NCBI RefSeq assembly: GCF_042926695.1
Contig: NZ_CP170642.1
Location: 1,054,001-1,118,000, forward strand
Reading direction: 5' to 3'
Origin: Lonepinella koalarum
GTDB taxonomy: Bacteria; Pseudomonadota; Gammaproteobacteria; Enterobacterales; Pasteurellaceae
Length of the DNA: 64,000 nucleotides
The notes under the pieces are model-generated. The model ran no database searches, had not been told where the DNA came from, and saw only the letters and a list, made by a program, of their open reading frames with translations. Positions 29,112 to 38,003 of this stretch are shown here, one piece after another. The position numbers and the translations under genes are program-made. The first letter of the stretch is position 1, and each line of letters begins with the position of its first letter.

Positions 29112-29510
29112 ATGAGTGATTTAGCAAACACATTAAATAATTTACGTAATTTACGTGCTGCCATTAATACTATTGACTTAAGCAGAGCAGAAAAAATTTT
29201 AGAGAAATTACAAATTATTATCGACGAAAAACGTAAAAAAGCAGAAGCAGAAATCAAAAAAATAAAGGCTCGCCAAGAACTTATTAAAAAATATCAAGCC
29301 GAATTAAAAGAAAAAGGTATTTCTTTATCTGAATTACTTTCTGACGTTAAAGAAACAAAAAATAAAAAAACACGTCAATCACTTCCTGCAAAATACAAAT
29401 ATATCGATAACAAAGGCGAAGAACGTACATGGAGTGGACAAGGTCGTACACCATTAATTATTAAAAAAGCATTAGAAGCGGGTAAATCGCTAGATGATTT
29501 TAAAATCTAA
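29112..29510 (+). CDS. hns: H-NS-family nucleoid protein
   Basis: A 132-residue histone-like silencer. The N-terminal two thirds are coiled coil (residues about 1-75, rich in A, E, K, L) for oligomer formation. The C-terminal DNA-binding domain shows YIDNKGEERTWSGQGRTPLIIKKALEAGK. The AT-hook-like core WSGQGRTP differs from the WTGQGRTP of E. coli by one residue. AAGGAGAATAAA is a strong ribosome site. It diverges from the riboswitch-controlled carrier. It is the likely silencer of AT-rich DNA such as the prophage in this window. Confidence 0.93.
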   Translation: MSDLANTLNNLRNLRAAINTIDLSRAEKILEKLQIIIDEKRKKAEAEIKKIKARQELIKKYQAELKEKGISLSELLSDVKETKNKKTRQSLPAKYKYIDNKGEERTWSGQGRTPLIIKKALEAGKSLDDFKI

Positions 29511-29526
29511 GATTCTTAAATTTAAT

Positions 29527-29556
29527 AATAAAACCCATTTAAAGATGGGTTTTATT
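29527..29556 (+). terminator. hns terminator
   Basis: A 12-bp stem (AATAAAACCCAT and complement, 6-base loop) 16 bases after the stop codon, with TTGTTT after it. Confidence 0.85.
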
Positions 29557-29581
29557 TGTTTACCAGAATAGGAACGATAAT

Positions 29582-30421
29582 ATGATTGAAAATAAAATTT
29601 TGCTAACCGATTGTCCTGATGATAAAGGACTCATCGCCAAAATAACCAATATCTGCTACAAACATCAGCTAAATATTATACATAATAATGAATTTGTCGA
29701 TTTTGAAACAAAACATTTTTTTATGCGAACTGAATTACAAGGTATCTTTAATGAAGAAACGCTACTTGCCGATTTAGCATTTAGTTTGCCACAAGGCACA
29801 AATTGTCGTTTAATAGATTCAAGTCGTAAAAAGCGTATTGTCATTTTGGTCACCAAAGAAGCCCATTGTTTGGGTGATATATTAATGAAAACCTATTATG
29901 GCGGATTAGATCTTGAGATCGCCGCAGTAATTGGAAATCACGACAGCTTACGTTCTCTTGTGGAACGTTTTGATGTGCCTTTTCATTGCGTCAGTCACGA
30001 ACATTTAACTCGGATTGAACACGATAAATTATTAGCCGAAAAAATTGATGAATATCACCCAGATTTAATTGTGTTAGCCAAATATATGCGGGTATTAAAT
30101 CCGGAATTTGTCGCTCGTTACCCAAATCGTGTGATCAATATTCACCATTCTTTTTTACCGGCTTTTATTGGTGCTAATCCTTATAAACGAGCTTATGAAC
30201 GTGGGGTGAAAATTATTGGCGCCACAGCACATTTTATTAATAATGAATTAGATGAAGGTCCGATTATTATGCAAAATGTGATTAATGTGGATCATACCTA
30301 TTCGGCGGAAATGATGATGAAAGCGGGACGAGATGTGGAAAAAACGGTGCTAAGTCGAGCGTTAGATTTAGCCATCCATGATCGTTTATTTGTATTCCAA
30401 AATAAAACTATCGTTTTATAA
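29582..30421 (+). CDS. purU: Formyltetrahydrofolate deformylase
   Basis: Hydrolyses 10-formyl-THF to THF plus formate, balancing one-carbon pools and supplying formate to PurT. The 279 residues match the usual length. The N-terminal ACT domain (ILLTDCPDDKGLIAKITNICY) precedes the formyltransferase domain. That domain has NHDSLRSLVERFDVPF, the catalytic region INIHHSFLPAFIGANPYKRAYERGVKIIGATAHF and DEGPIIMQ. Asn, His and Asp of the catalytic set are all visible. Confidence 0.96.
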   Translation: MIENKILLTDCPDDKGLIAKITNICYKHQLNIIHNNEFVDFETKHFFMRTELQGIFNEETLLADLAFSLPQGTNCRLIDSSRKKRIVILVTKEAHCLGDILMKTYYGGLDLEIAAVIGNHDSLRSLVERFDVPFHCVSHEHLTRIEHDKLLAEKIDEYHPDLIVLAKYMRVLNPEFVARYPNRVINIHHSFLPAFIGANPYKRAYERGVKIIGATAHFINNELDEGPIIMQNVINVDHTYSAEMMMKAGRDVEKTVLSRALDLAIHDRLFVFQNKTIVL

Positions 30422-30450
30422 TTGCTATTCTATTAATTTAAGAATATAAA

Positions 30451-30472
30451 AAATCCCCAAGATTGGGGATTT
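30451..30472. terminator. Shared terminator of purU and the cold shock gene
   Basis: Perfect 10-bp stem AAATCCCCAA/TTGGGGATTT with a 2-base spacer between convergent stop codons (30421 and 30493). Confidence 0.85.
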
Positions 30473-30492
30473 AAAATTCATCATAATAAAAA

Positions 30493-30705
30493 TTATTTGA
30501 TAACTACAACATCAATTGCAGCTGGACCACGTTGAGAATCTTGTACATTATATTCAACATTATCGCCTTCGTTTAAGGTTCTGTAGTTATCACCAACGAT
30601 ACCAGAAAAATGAACGAATAAATCTTTTCCGCCATTTGCAGGAGTAATAAAACCAAAACCTTTATCAGAATTGAACCATTTTACAGAACCGTTTAATTTA
30701 GACAT
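30493..30705 (-). CDS. Cold shock-domain protein
   Basis: A 70-residue CspA-family RNA chaperone that melts mRNA structure. RNP1 is KGFGFITP and RNP2 is LFVHFSGI. The opening GSVKWFNSDKGFGFI and the closing GPAAIDVVVIK are typical. GAGGAAGACAAC precedes the ATG. The 333-base gap upstream (30706-31038) holds its presumed long 5' leader and the rpsI terminator; no other gene is supported there. Whether it is a cold-inducible CspA or a constitutive CspE/CspD type cannot be told. Confidence 0.93.
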   Translation of the reverse strand: MSKLNGSVKWFNSDKGFGFITPANGGKDLFVHFSGIVGDNYRTLNEGDNVEYNVQDSQRGPAAIDVVVIK

Positions 30706-30989
30706 GTTGTCTTCCTCATTTTAAAATTTAAATTTGCGCTTGAGAAAACAAGCAATTGTGCTAAGAAGGATATAGAAACTGATATTAAGAAAAATCCAAG
30801 AACAAATTTAAAACTTGTGATACGGAAGAACTAATAACGCATTTTATAAACTACTGTCTAGCTGTAGGACATTAAATCATTAACTCCATATTAAAGCAAG
30901 TATTATTTACTTCATTTTAAAAATAAAAATGATTATTAAAAATATGTTAAAAAATAACCGCACTTTTCCCATAGAACATAAAAACAAAA

Positions 30990-31015
30990 AATTGCAAGCC
31001 TTTCGACTTGCAATT
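30990..31015 (-). terminator. rplM-rpsI terminator
   Basis: A 9-bp stem AATTGCAAG/CTTGCAATT with an 8-base loop, followed on the minus strand by TTTTTGTTTTT. It lies 24 bases after the rpsI stop codon. Confidence 0.88.
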
Positions 31016-31038
31016 CTGTAATAAACGAAAATAGAAAA

Positions 31039-31434
31039 TTAACGTTTTGAGTATTGTGGACGACGACGTGCTTTGTGTAAACCCACTTTTTTACGTTCAA
31101 CACGGCGTGCATCACGGGTAACAAAGCCCGCCGCACGTAATGCTGGACGTAATGATTCGTCATATTCCATCAATGCACGAGTGATACCGTGACGGATTGC
31201 ACCCGCTTGACCAGAAATACCACCACCAGTTACCGTGATGTAAAGGTCTAATTTATCTGTCAACTCAACAAGTTCTAATGGTTGACGTACGATCATGCGT
31301 GAAGTTTCACGTCCAAAGTATACGTCTAAAGAACGTTGGTTAATGGTGATGTTACCATTGCCCGCTTTGATAAATACACGAGCTGAAGAGCTTTTGCGGC
31401 GACCAGTGCCGTAGTTTTGATTTGCTGCTGTCAT
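31039..31434 (-). CDS. rpsI: 30S ribosomal protein S9
   Basis: A 131-residue S9. The C-terminal basic tail ends KARRRPQYSKR, the segment that reaches the P-site tRNA, and the GTGRRKSSSARVF start is canonical. It is the second gene of the rplM-rpsI operon, 15 bases after rplM. Confidence 0.98.
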   Translation of the reverse strand: MTAANQNYGTGRRKSSSARVFIKAGNGNITINQRSLDVYFGRETSRMIVRQPLELVELTDKLDLYITVTGGGISGQAGAIRHGITRALMEYDESLRPALRAAGFVTRDARRVERKKVGLHKARRRPQYSKR

Positions 31435-31449
31435 TTGTCTGCTCCGTGA

Positions 31450-31878
31450 TTAAATATCTAAAACTTGTGGTTGTTGTGCGGCATGCTCATGTTGTGAACC
31501 TGCATACACTTTTAATTTGCGGAACATTGCACGTCCTAAAGGACCTTTTGGCAACATACCTTTCACCGCAATTTCAATCACTGCTTCTGGACGGCGAGCA
31601 ATCATTTCTTTGAAAGTCGCTTGTTTGATACCGCCTACATAGCCAGTATGCCAGTAGTAAATTTTGTCATCTTCTTTATGACCAGTTACGGCAACTTTTT
31701 CCGCATTGATCACCACGATATAGTCGCCTGTATCAACGTGAGGTGTGTATTCCGCTTTATGTTTACCACGAAGGCGACGAGCAATCTCGGTGGCTAAACG
31801 ACCTAACGTTTTACCTGCCGCATCTACTACATACCAGTCACGCTTAATTGTTTCTGGTTTTGCTACAAAAGTTTTCAT
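31450..31878 (-). CDS. rplM: 50S ribosomal protein L13
   Basis: A 142-residue L13 beginning MKTFVAKPETIKRDWYVVDAAGKTLGRLAT, the same length as E. coli. It leads the rplM-rpsI operon. In E. coli L13 represses this operon through its leader. Here about 310 bases (31879-32191) separate the gene from divergent zapG and must contain both promoters and the leader. An uptake signal lies near 32083. I could not identify the L13 leader fold with confidence. Confidence 0.98.
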   Translation of the reverse strand: MKTFVAKPETIKRDWYVVDAAGKTLGRLATEIARRLRGKHKAEYTPHVDTGDYIVVINAEKVAVTGHKEDDKIYYWHTGYVGGIKQATFKEMIARRPEAVIEIAVKGMLPKGPLGRAMFRKLKVYAGSQHEHAAQQPQVLDI

Positions 31879-32191
31879 TAATTAAATTACCAATATTAAA
31901 TATTAATACCCAGTGTTTAATAAAATTAAACACAACCATTAGTTTCAACAATCACCCCTTCGAGTGTTATTTAAACAAATAATGTGCGGTGGGAAAACCG
32001 CTACATTTACAGGGTCGTGCGATTATACAAGGTTTGATAGAAAAAAACCAGTAATTAGTGAAAAAATAAACAAAATTTAACCGCACTTTTATAGTAAAAA
32101 ACTAAAATCATACAAGACAAAAGTAAATTTTAACGCTATGATAAGACAATAGTTTTACATCATACATTAATAATTAACTTAAGGGGGCATT

Positions 32192-32599
32192 ATGCAAAAC
32201 ATTCAGAACTGGTCAAATGAAATGTGGTTAATTGCTGGAATCGGACTCTTTGTTGGGTTTATTTTAGCTTATTTATTCATTAGTTTGACCAAAGGATCGG
32301 TAAAAAAACAAACTGAAACCGCAAAAGAGCTAACTCAAGCCAAACAAGAATTGGAATCCCAAAAACAATTATTAGAGAAACATTTTGCCGAAAGTGCCGA
32401 CTTATTTAAAACACTGGCACAAGATTATCAGAAAATCTACCGTCATCTTGCCAAATCTTCTGAACAACTTTTGCCTGATGCCAATAATAAAAGTTTATTT
32501 CTACAAAGTTTTATGAATTCAGAAAAATCTACCGCCATTACGCCAGAAAATCCGCCAAAAGATTATAAAGAAGGTTCTTCTGGGTTGTTAAAGAATTAA
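32192..32599 (+). CDS. zapG: ZapG/YhcB (DUF1043) cell-envelope protein
   Basis: A 135-residue inner-membrane protein: one N-terminal membrane helix (residues about 13-33), then a coiled coil (KQTETAKELTQAKQELESQK) and a disordered tail. E. coli YhcB/ZapG links cell division with envelope growth. The motif LFKTLAQDYQKIYRHLAKSSEQLLP is the conserved DUF1043 core. AAGGGGGCATT precedes the ATG. Confidence 0.92.
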   Translation: MQNIQNWSNEMWLIAGIGLFVGFILAYLFISLTKGSVKKQTETAKELTQAKQELESQKQLLEKHFAESADLFKTLAQDYQKIYRHLAKSSEQLLPDANNKSLFLQSFMNSEKSTAITPENPPKDYKEGSSGLLKN

Positions 32600-32606
32600 T
32601 ATATTT

Positions 32607-32630
32607 GGGCGAATTCAAAATAATTCGCCC
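32607..32630. terminator. Shared terminator of zapG and prmB
   Basis: Perfect 9-bp stem GGGCGAATT/AATTCGCCC followed by TTATTATTTTTT on the plus strand, between convergent stop codons. Confidence 0.85.
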
Positions 32631-32644
32631 TTATTATTTTTTGA

Positions 32645-33562
32645 TTATACAAATAAGTGATGATACCGTTCCAACTCTGCTTTAGTTAACGAAACCCCCC
32701 CTAATCCCCCATTTTTAAATTCAATCCAATTAAACGATACTTGTGGAAAACGAGCTTGCAAATGAATCATTGAATTTCCTACTTCACAAATTAATACACC
32801 ATTTTCTTTTAGATATTTTGGTGACTCTGCTAAAATTTTTATCACCAAATCCAAACCGTCATCGCCTGCCGCCAGTGCCAATTCAGGTTCATGTAAAAAT
32901 TCTTCGGGCATACCGTCCATATCTTCTTGATCCACATAAGGCGGGTTGGTCACGATTAAATCATATTGATCCTGCGGTAACTGCTCAAATAAATCCGATT
33001 GCATCGGGATCACTCGCTCGCTCAAACCGTGACGTTCAATATTATATTCCGCCACATCCAAAGCATCACGACTTAAGTCCACCGCATCTACTTCTGCATC
33101 AGGAAAACGCTCTGCACAGGCAATCGCAATACAACCACTACCTGTACACATATCTAAGATTCTGGTTGGCTCTTGCTCAATAAACTCTGCAAAACCATTT
33201 TGAATTAATTCACCAATCGGCGAACGTGGAATCAATACTCTCTCATCCACATAAAATGGCAAACCGCAAAACCATGAAGTATTCACTAAGTAAGGTGTTG
33301 GAATCCGTTTTTCCACTCGTTCTGTGACTAATGCAATAATCTGCTTTCTTTCCTGTTGGGTTAAACGACTATCATATAAATCAGCCGGCACATCTAACGG
33401 CAAGTTCAGGCTAGTTAATACCAATAATGACGCTTCATCCCACGCATTATCCATACCATGTCCATAAAAAAGTGGTTCACTATTAAAGGTGCTATATGCC
33501 CAACGTAAATAATCTTTAATGGTGTGCAAATCATTCGATAAATTCTGTTCAGAAAACGCCAT
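32645..33562 (-). CDS. prmB: Ribosomal protein L3 glutamine methyltransferase
   Basis: N5-glutamine methyltransferase acting on L3 (Gln150 in E. coli). The SAM motif is ILDMCTGSGCIAIACAE and the catalytic NPPY is in VTNPPYVDQEDMDG. PrmB rather than PrmC is indicated by the 305-residue length and the N-terminal DLHTIKDYLRWAYSTF segment. It is the last chromosomal gene before the prophage and appears intact. Confidence 0.95.
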   Translation of the reverse strand: MAFSEQNLSNDLHTIKDYLRWAYSTFNSEPLFYGHGMDNAWDEASLLVLTSLNLPLDVPADLYDSRLTQQERKQIIALVTERVEKRIPTPYLVNTSWFCGLPFYVDERVLIPRSPIGELIQNGFAEFIEQEPTRILDMCTGSGCIAIACAERFPDAEVDAVDLSRDALDVAEYNIERHGLSERVIPMQSDLFEQLPQDQYDLIVTNPPYVDQEDMDGMPEEFLHEPELALAAGDDGLDLVIKILAESPKYLKENGVLICEVGNSMIHLQARFPQVSFNWIEFKNGGLGGVSLTKAELERYHHLFV

Positions 33563-33760
33563 TTTTATTGTTCCTATTTGGTAAAATAAAGTTTTTCCGT
33601 TAGTAAAAAATAAAACTCAGCCTATAATTAGGGCTATCTTTATTTATTGTTCCGAAACTTTCGTTATAATAACACAAATTTTTCTTTTAAAATCAATAAA
33701 GAAATTTTTTATTTCGGAACGTGTTTTATCCTTCCGTCAGTAAAGTTACAGGGTTTAAAA

Positions 33761-33776
33761 GGCGGAAAATTCCGCC
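33761..33776 (-). terminator. Terminator at the end of the phage late operon
   Basis: GGCGGAA/TTCCGCC hairpin with a 2-base spacer, 54 bases after the last phage stop codon, followed on the minus strand by TTTTAAA. The loop is tight, so the outer pairs probably breathe. Confidence 0.65.
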
Positions 33777-33829
33777 CGATTTTTAATTACCCTCACAATC
33801 TTCTAAATCACAGCATTATTACCCTTATA

Positions 33830-34306
33830 TTATCTCACCATCACCGCCAAATCATTCGGACCAAACCGCCAGCCATTTTCCGACTGATACAACGCATTAA
33901 AACACCACTCACTACAAAAAAACTTAGAACGTTTTTGCTTAATGCCCAGCACAATGCCAACCGCTCCCCACCAATCATAAGCCATACCTTTTGTTCGCCC
34001 AAAATAGCCCTTAATCTCGTTTTCTGTCACCTTTTCAAGTGGTATTAAATCCCATTTTCCGTCTGCCACATTGATTTCTTTGCACCGTACGCCACCATCT
34101 TGCACCGAAGACGAATAACACTCAAAATAGCTTTCCTGTTCATAATGACTACCTTTGGTAAATACGATTTTTTCTACCGCAATTTCACAATGGGAATAAA
34201 TCCCCTTGGTAAGTTTTCGGGTTAGCCAATCACAACAAGCTTTCACCGGCTCTTTTCGCCATGACCGCTTGTTTTTGTAAAGGGCTAAATAAATTTTAGT
34301 TTCCAT
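33830..34306 (-). CDS. Phage papain-like-fold (NlpC/YiiX-type) protein
   Basis: A 158-residue protein with the order expected of a permuted NlpC/P60-type cysteine hydrolase: GIYSHCEIAVEK supplies His, and KRSKFFCSEWCFNALYQ supplies Cys near the C-terminus. Proteins of this kind occur at the end of tail-fibre operons in Haemophilus-group phages. Function is not established; peptidoglycan or amide hydrolysis is an inference. The start at 34306 follows GGAGTGAGATTT, so the coding end of the upstream gene overlaps by 11 bases. Confidence 0.6.
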   Translation of the reverse strand: METKIYLALYKNKRSWRKEPVKACCDWLTRKLTKGIYSHCEIAVEKIVFTKGSHYEQESYFECYSSSVQDGGVRCKEINVADGKWDLIPLEKVTENEIKGYFGRTKGMAYDWWGAVGIVLGIKQKRSKFFCSEWCFNALYQSENGWRFGPNDLAVMVR

Positions 34307-34880
34307 AAATCTCACTCCAACCGGTTGAATAATCATAATCTAACGGATTTTCTGCTTGCAACATCGCCACACGATGCATTTCCGCATTGGTAAAATCCGC
34401 CTGTTCATGGGCGAAAATCGCCAGCGAAAGCTCGTCCAATAACGTTTTATCCAACGCCACAAAGCTATTATCCATCACCTTCCATTGGGTAGTGGGGAAG
34501 TTATCCAAAGTGCGTAAAAAGGTATATTGCTGACGGCTGATGTCATCAGTATGGAACCATTTATCTACCGATTTAACATAAACACCATTACGCCCGTTAT
34601 CGTAGCGTTTCTGTTTGATTTGTTCCCACATTTGGGCTTGTTGGTCGGCTTTGATTTCCGCTTGTTTTTCTGTCGGTAAAATCCACTCAGTACCGCTCCA
34701 GTGGTGATAAGTTGATGGAGCGATACCTTTTTCTAAAATATTTCCTTCATGTAAAACTGGATTAATAAATTTTTCCTGACTTTCCACCGCACTTTCTTGA
34801 CGCTCGCTTAAATCTTCAAGGTTGGGTTCAAAGTCGCAGCTTGCAATAAAATTGCCTTTTAGGTCAAAGATATAAAACAT
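34296..34880 (-). CDS. Tail fibre assembly protein
   Basis: A 194-residue protein directly after the tail fibre gene, sharing a TAATG stop-start. FDLKGNFIASCDFEPN, then a proline/tryptophan segment HHWSGTEWILPTEKQAEIKA, are typical of tail fibre assembly chaperones of the Mu/lambda type (Tfa/DUF4376-like). They help the fibre trimerise and may stay on the tip. The C-terminus ends STGWSEIYGN. Confidence 0.75.
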   Translation of the reverse strand: MFYIFDLKGNFIASCDFEPNLEDLSERQESAVESQEKFINPVLHEGNILEKGIAPSTYHHWSGTEWILPTEKQAEIKADQQAQMWEQIKQKRYDNGRNGVYVKSVDKWFHTDDISRQQYTFLRTLDNFPTTQWKVMDNSFVALDKTLLDELSLAIFAHEQADFTNAEMHRVAMLQAENPLDYDYSTGWSEIYGN

Positions 34881-37417
34881 TATTTCACTCCTATAATCAT
34901 ATAAAATGCACGGTTAGATGTATCAGCTATATTTTCTGTATGTAGGCTGACAACTCGACCATTTAAAGTAAATTGGAAACTGTTAATATCACTTGGAGTT
35001 CCATTATCGTAAACCACACTAGGAGCAATCATCCACTTACATTGACTTTCACTAAATCCGCTCGGTAATGGGATAGTTCCACCGTGAGCAATCTTTCCCG
35101 TCAAGACAACAACATCCCCACTTAACGCTACCATCCCAGATTTTCCATTTGGAATAGTAATAGTATTTTGAACATTTGAGCCAGTGTCTAACCTTGAAAA
35201 AGATAGCAAATAATCATTTTTAGAGCTGTCTAGTATTACTTTGCTATTGTCCGAAAAAACAAAATGCATACTAGGATAGTTATTATTGTTCTTGACATAC
35301 AAATCTCCTTCCACAAAAGAAGGACCACCCGTATAGAACTTGCTACCATCCCAACCGAAACATTTTTTATCTGTGCCAAATGCAAAATAACCTTGTTTCT
35401 GGTTTGTGGTACTTATCACCCCAACGGAGTGCGCAACGGAAACGTCCGCCAGAATAGCATCATCACCAATGGTAATGCCTTTATTAATATTATTAGCAGT
35501 TATTTTCAGTGTAGGGACGGATAATTCGCCCGTCATCGTATCGCCAGTTCGAGATATTCTTTCTTCCACATCCGATCGCAGCGCCACGGTGCCTGATTTC
35601 ACGGGCAGAAAAATTTCATGGCTGTTTTGGATCCAAAATCTCCAACGTTTATCAGGTAAATTATCAAAGTGTGCCAAATAATCTCCCGACGATCCGGTAC
35701 GAGTAATTCTTAATCCTGCATAACTAGCATCTTTAGCTGTAACATCGACAAAGGACTGATTAGATTCATGCAATGCACCAAATTGCGTATTATCTATTTT
35801 AAACTTCAGCTTGTTACCATCCCATCCGAATTGCACTCTATTGGTAGTCAGAGAAACAGGAACGGGATTATTTCCCACATAAAATCCACCATTTGCTTTA
35901 ATACCCCCTGCAGTATAAATAGCATCAGTATCTGTGTTAGCTGTATAAATTTTCTTATTTCCATACGCTCGCAACCAAGTGGCATCTATCATATACCAAC
36001 CACCGCCATAGGTTTGTGAATACCACCCTTTATTGCCATAAGTGCGCAGCCAGCCTGTGGCAATATCTGCCATTGTGCCTGCGTCTTTGCCTTTGTAGTC
36101 GGCATCAGCGCAAAAATAGTACGTCCCAGGTTGATTATCAGTGTCTGAAAAATGAATGTGATCGACATTCTTATTCGCACGGTCATTACTGCCAAAAATC
36201 ACCGCGCCATTAGCAGGCAACTGCAAATCCTTGTTAATAAAAACTTGATTTTCTTGCAAAACAAGATAAGAACCGTGTAGTGTCGCATCTAAGCGCACAT
36301 CTTTACTGCCCGAACCAGTAAACCCCACATACCAAGCATTTGCGCCACTTCGTTGCCCGCGCACAATTCCCGTATCGGAATTGATAATCAGCGAACCCGT
36401 CATCGTATCGCCTGTTTTTAATACAGCATTCGTAATACCATAATGACCAAGCGTTGTACCTTTGGTCGCTACTTGTTGTGCGTCTCCCCAACTATTAAAA
36501 TCTTTTGCCTGCTGAAAATACAAAGTATTATTTGCAATTCCAAAACGTGTACTGGAATAGTAACCTGTAGAATCGCCCCACCCTTTGGTGATAAACATCC
36601 AGCCATGATTCGTTTGACTATTTAGCAGCGCATTACTCGTTAATCCCACAAATGAACCATATGGCAATTGTGCAGGTGTTGAATTTTGATAAGCAACACC
36701 CGTGCCAAATGAAGTACGCATATCCACTTGCTTTACGCCATCTGTAATCCCATACCCACCTAACGTAGTAGCTGGTGATTGCTTACCATTTGCCACTGAT
36801 AACGCATTATCTGCCGCATTTTTTGCTTCTACCCCTTTATCATAGGCGGTTTTCACCGCCACACTGGTGGCCACGTTATCCGCTGAATTTGAATTCACTG
36901 CATTGGATTTTTTGCTGTTCGGAATATAGTTGGTTAAATTGCTTGTTAAGGCATTAATTAAATCTTTAAGTGTTTTAGCTGCTTTAGATGTTGCGGCATT
37001 CGTTTCACTCTCCGAAGTAAGTGAGCTACTTAATGCAGTTTTATCTAATTTCTTATTCAATAAATCCACTAAATCCGCATAATCTACCGACCATTTTGCC
37101 CAGTAAATCGAGTTTTCCATTGGGAGCTGATTGATATTGGCTTTTAAACTACGGTACGTTTTGCCGTTATTTTGAACAAAAGCATTGATTGGATAATCCG
37201 TTGTTTTGCTCCATTCTGGCAAGCCACGTTGTAAAATATACAAATCTTTTTCGTCTAAGCGTTTAAATAGGTCATTAAACCATTCCATTGGCGGTATGCC
37301 GTTGGTTTGGTCAAAGGTAATACCCCAACCACGCAACATATCAGGAAAAGATTGGACTTCGTTGTCTTTTGCAAGGCTCGCAAAAACTGTTTCGTCAGGT
37401 CTTTTTATTACTGTCAT
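34880..37417 (-). CDS. Phage tail fibre protein
   Basis: An 845-residue fibre. The N-terminal ~120 residues (PDMLRGWGITFDQTNGIPP, then FNDLFKRLDEKDLYIL) are the baseplate-attaching part. The KTYRSLKANINQLPMENSIYWAKW segment is a small carbohydrate-binding-like repeat. The collagen-free shaft contains two TGDTMTG motifs (KTGDTMTGSLII, RTGDTMTGELSV), a standard fibre repeat. The C-terminus (WMIAPSVVYDNG...FYMIIGVK) is the probable receptor-binding tip. No signs of an invertible segment were seen inside it. Confidence 0.88.
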   Translation of the reverse strand: MTVIKRPDETVFASLAKDNEVQSFPDMLRGWGITFDQTNGIPPMEWFNDLFKRLDEKDLYILQRGLPEWSKTTDYPINAFVQNNGKTYRSLKANINQLPMENSIYWAKWSVDYADLVDLLNKKLDKTALSSSLTSESETNAATSKAAKTLKDLINALTSNLTNYIPNSKKSNAVNSNSADNVATSVAVKTAYDKGVEAKNAADNALSVANGKQSPATTLGGYGITDGVKQVDMRTSFGTGVAYQNSTPAQLPYGSFVGLTSNALLNSQTNHGWMFITKGWGDSTGYYSSTRFGIANNTLYFQQAKDFNSWGDAQQVATKGTTLGHYGITNAVLKTGDTMTGSLIINSDTGIVRGQRSGANAWYVGFTGSGSKDVRLDATLHGSYLVLQENQVFINKDLQLPANGAVIFGSNDRANKNVDHIHFSDTDNQPGTYYFCADADYKGKDAGTMADIATGWLRTYGNKGWYSQTYGGGWYMIDATWLRAYGNKKIYTANTDTDAIYTAGGIKANGGFYVGNNPVPVSLTTNRVQFGWDGNKLKFKIDNTQFGALHESNQSFVDVTAKDASYAGLRITRTGSSGDYLAHFDNLPDKRWRFWIQNSHEIFLPVKSGTVALRSDVEERISRTGDTMTGELSVPTLKITANNINKGITIGDDAILADVSVAHSVGVISTTNQKQGYFAFGTDKKCFGWDGSKFYTGGPSFVEGDLYVKNNNNYPSMHFVFSDNSKVILDSSKNDYLLSFSRLDTGSNVQNTITIPNGKSGMVALSGDVVVLTGKIAHGGTIPLPSGFSESQCKWMIAPSVVYDNGTPSDINSFQFTLNGRVVSLHTENIADTSNRAFYMIIGVK

Positions 37418-37427
37418 AAGAACTCCA

Positions 37428-38003
37428 TTAGAGAATTGTAAAATTAATCTTCACACCCATTTGTCGGGGTAAAATATCGAGATTTTCAATCGCGTATTGT
37501 TTGAATGTGGTCAGGTTATTGTTGGGAATAAAAACGGTTACTGTCATGTCTTGGTTATCTTCTGCATTTCCTAAACCACCAAATAAGAAACGTACTGCAT
37601 CAATAATATTAGGTAAGGTACCTGTTTGATAATTTTTCAATATTCGACATTTGATTAAAAAGCGGTAGTCATCATCATTAAGCCTTACACTATCTGCCAG
37701 TGGATTACGCCGACGATACCATTCTCCCCCACCTTGTCTATTTTGGCTAAATGACATGGCTTGCGAACTACCATGGAAACCAAAAAATTTTCGCAGAATA
37801 TAACCATTTAATACCCGATCTTGTCCAATATGTCGCCCCACCATATCAAGGTTGTCACCCGCAGACGTTTCAATATCTAAAATTAACGGAAATTTGGCTA
37901 ACAATTTGCTATTCTCGGTAAATAACCGTTCTAACATTTGCATTGTGGCAAAGGCTTTGGGCTTGGTTTGATATTGCCAAATCAATAAATCAGAATATGC
38001 CAT
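37428..38003 (-). CDS. Baseplate protein, DUF2612 type
   Basis: A 191-residue baseplate component between baseplate J and the tail fibre, equivalent in position to gpI of P2-type phages. Recognisable features are LLAKFPLILDIETSAGDNLDMVGRHIG and GTLPNIIDAVRFLFGG. It probably connects the baseplate wedge to the fibre. The stop codon of baseplate J overlaps its ATG. Confidence 0.75.
   Translation of the reverse strand: MAYSDLLIWQYQTKPKAFATMQMLERLFTENSKLLAKFPLILDIETSAGDNLDMVGRHIGQDRVLNGYILRKFFGFHGSSQAMSFSQNRQGGGEWYRRRNPLADSVRLNDDDYRFLIKCRILKNYQTGTLPNIIDAVRFLFGGLGNAEDNQDMTVTVFIPNNNLTTFKQYAIENLDILPRQMGVKINFTIL

Noticed and set aside
35406..35681. Plus-strand reading frames inside the tail fibre gene as an alternative fibre tip
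   Set aside because: They have no ribosome sites, no fibre-like repeats and no flanking inverted repeats that would allow inversion; they are shadows of the real gene.
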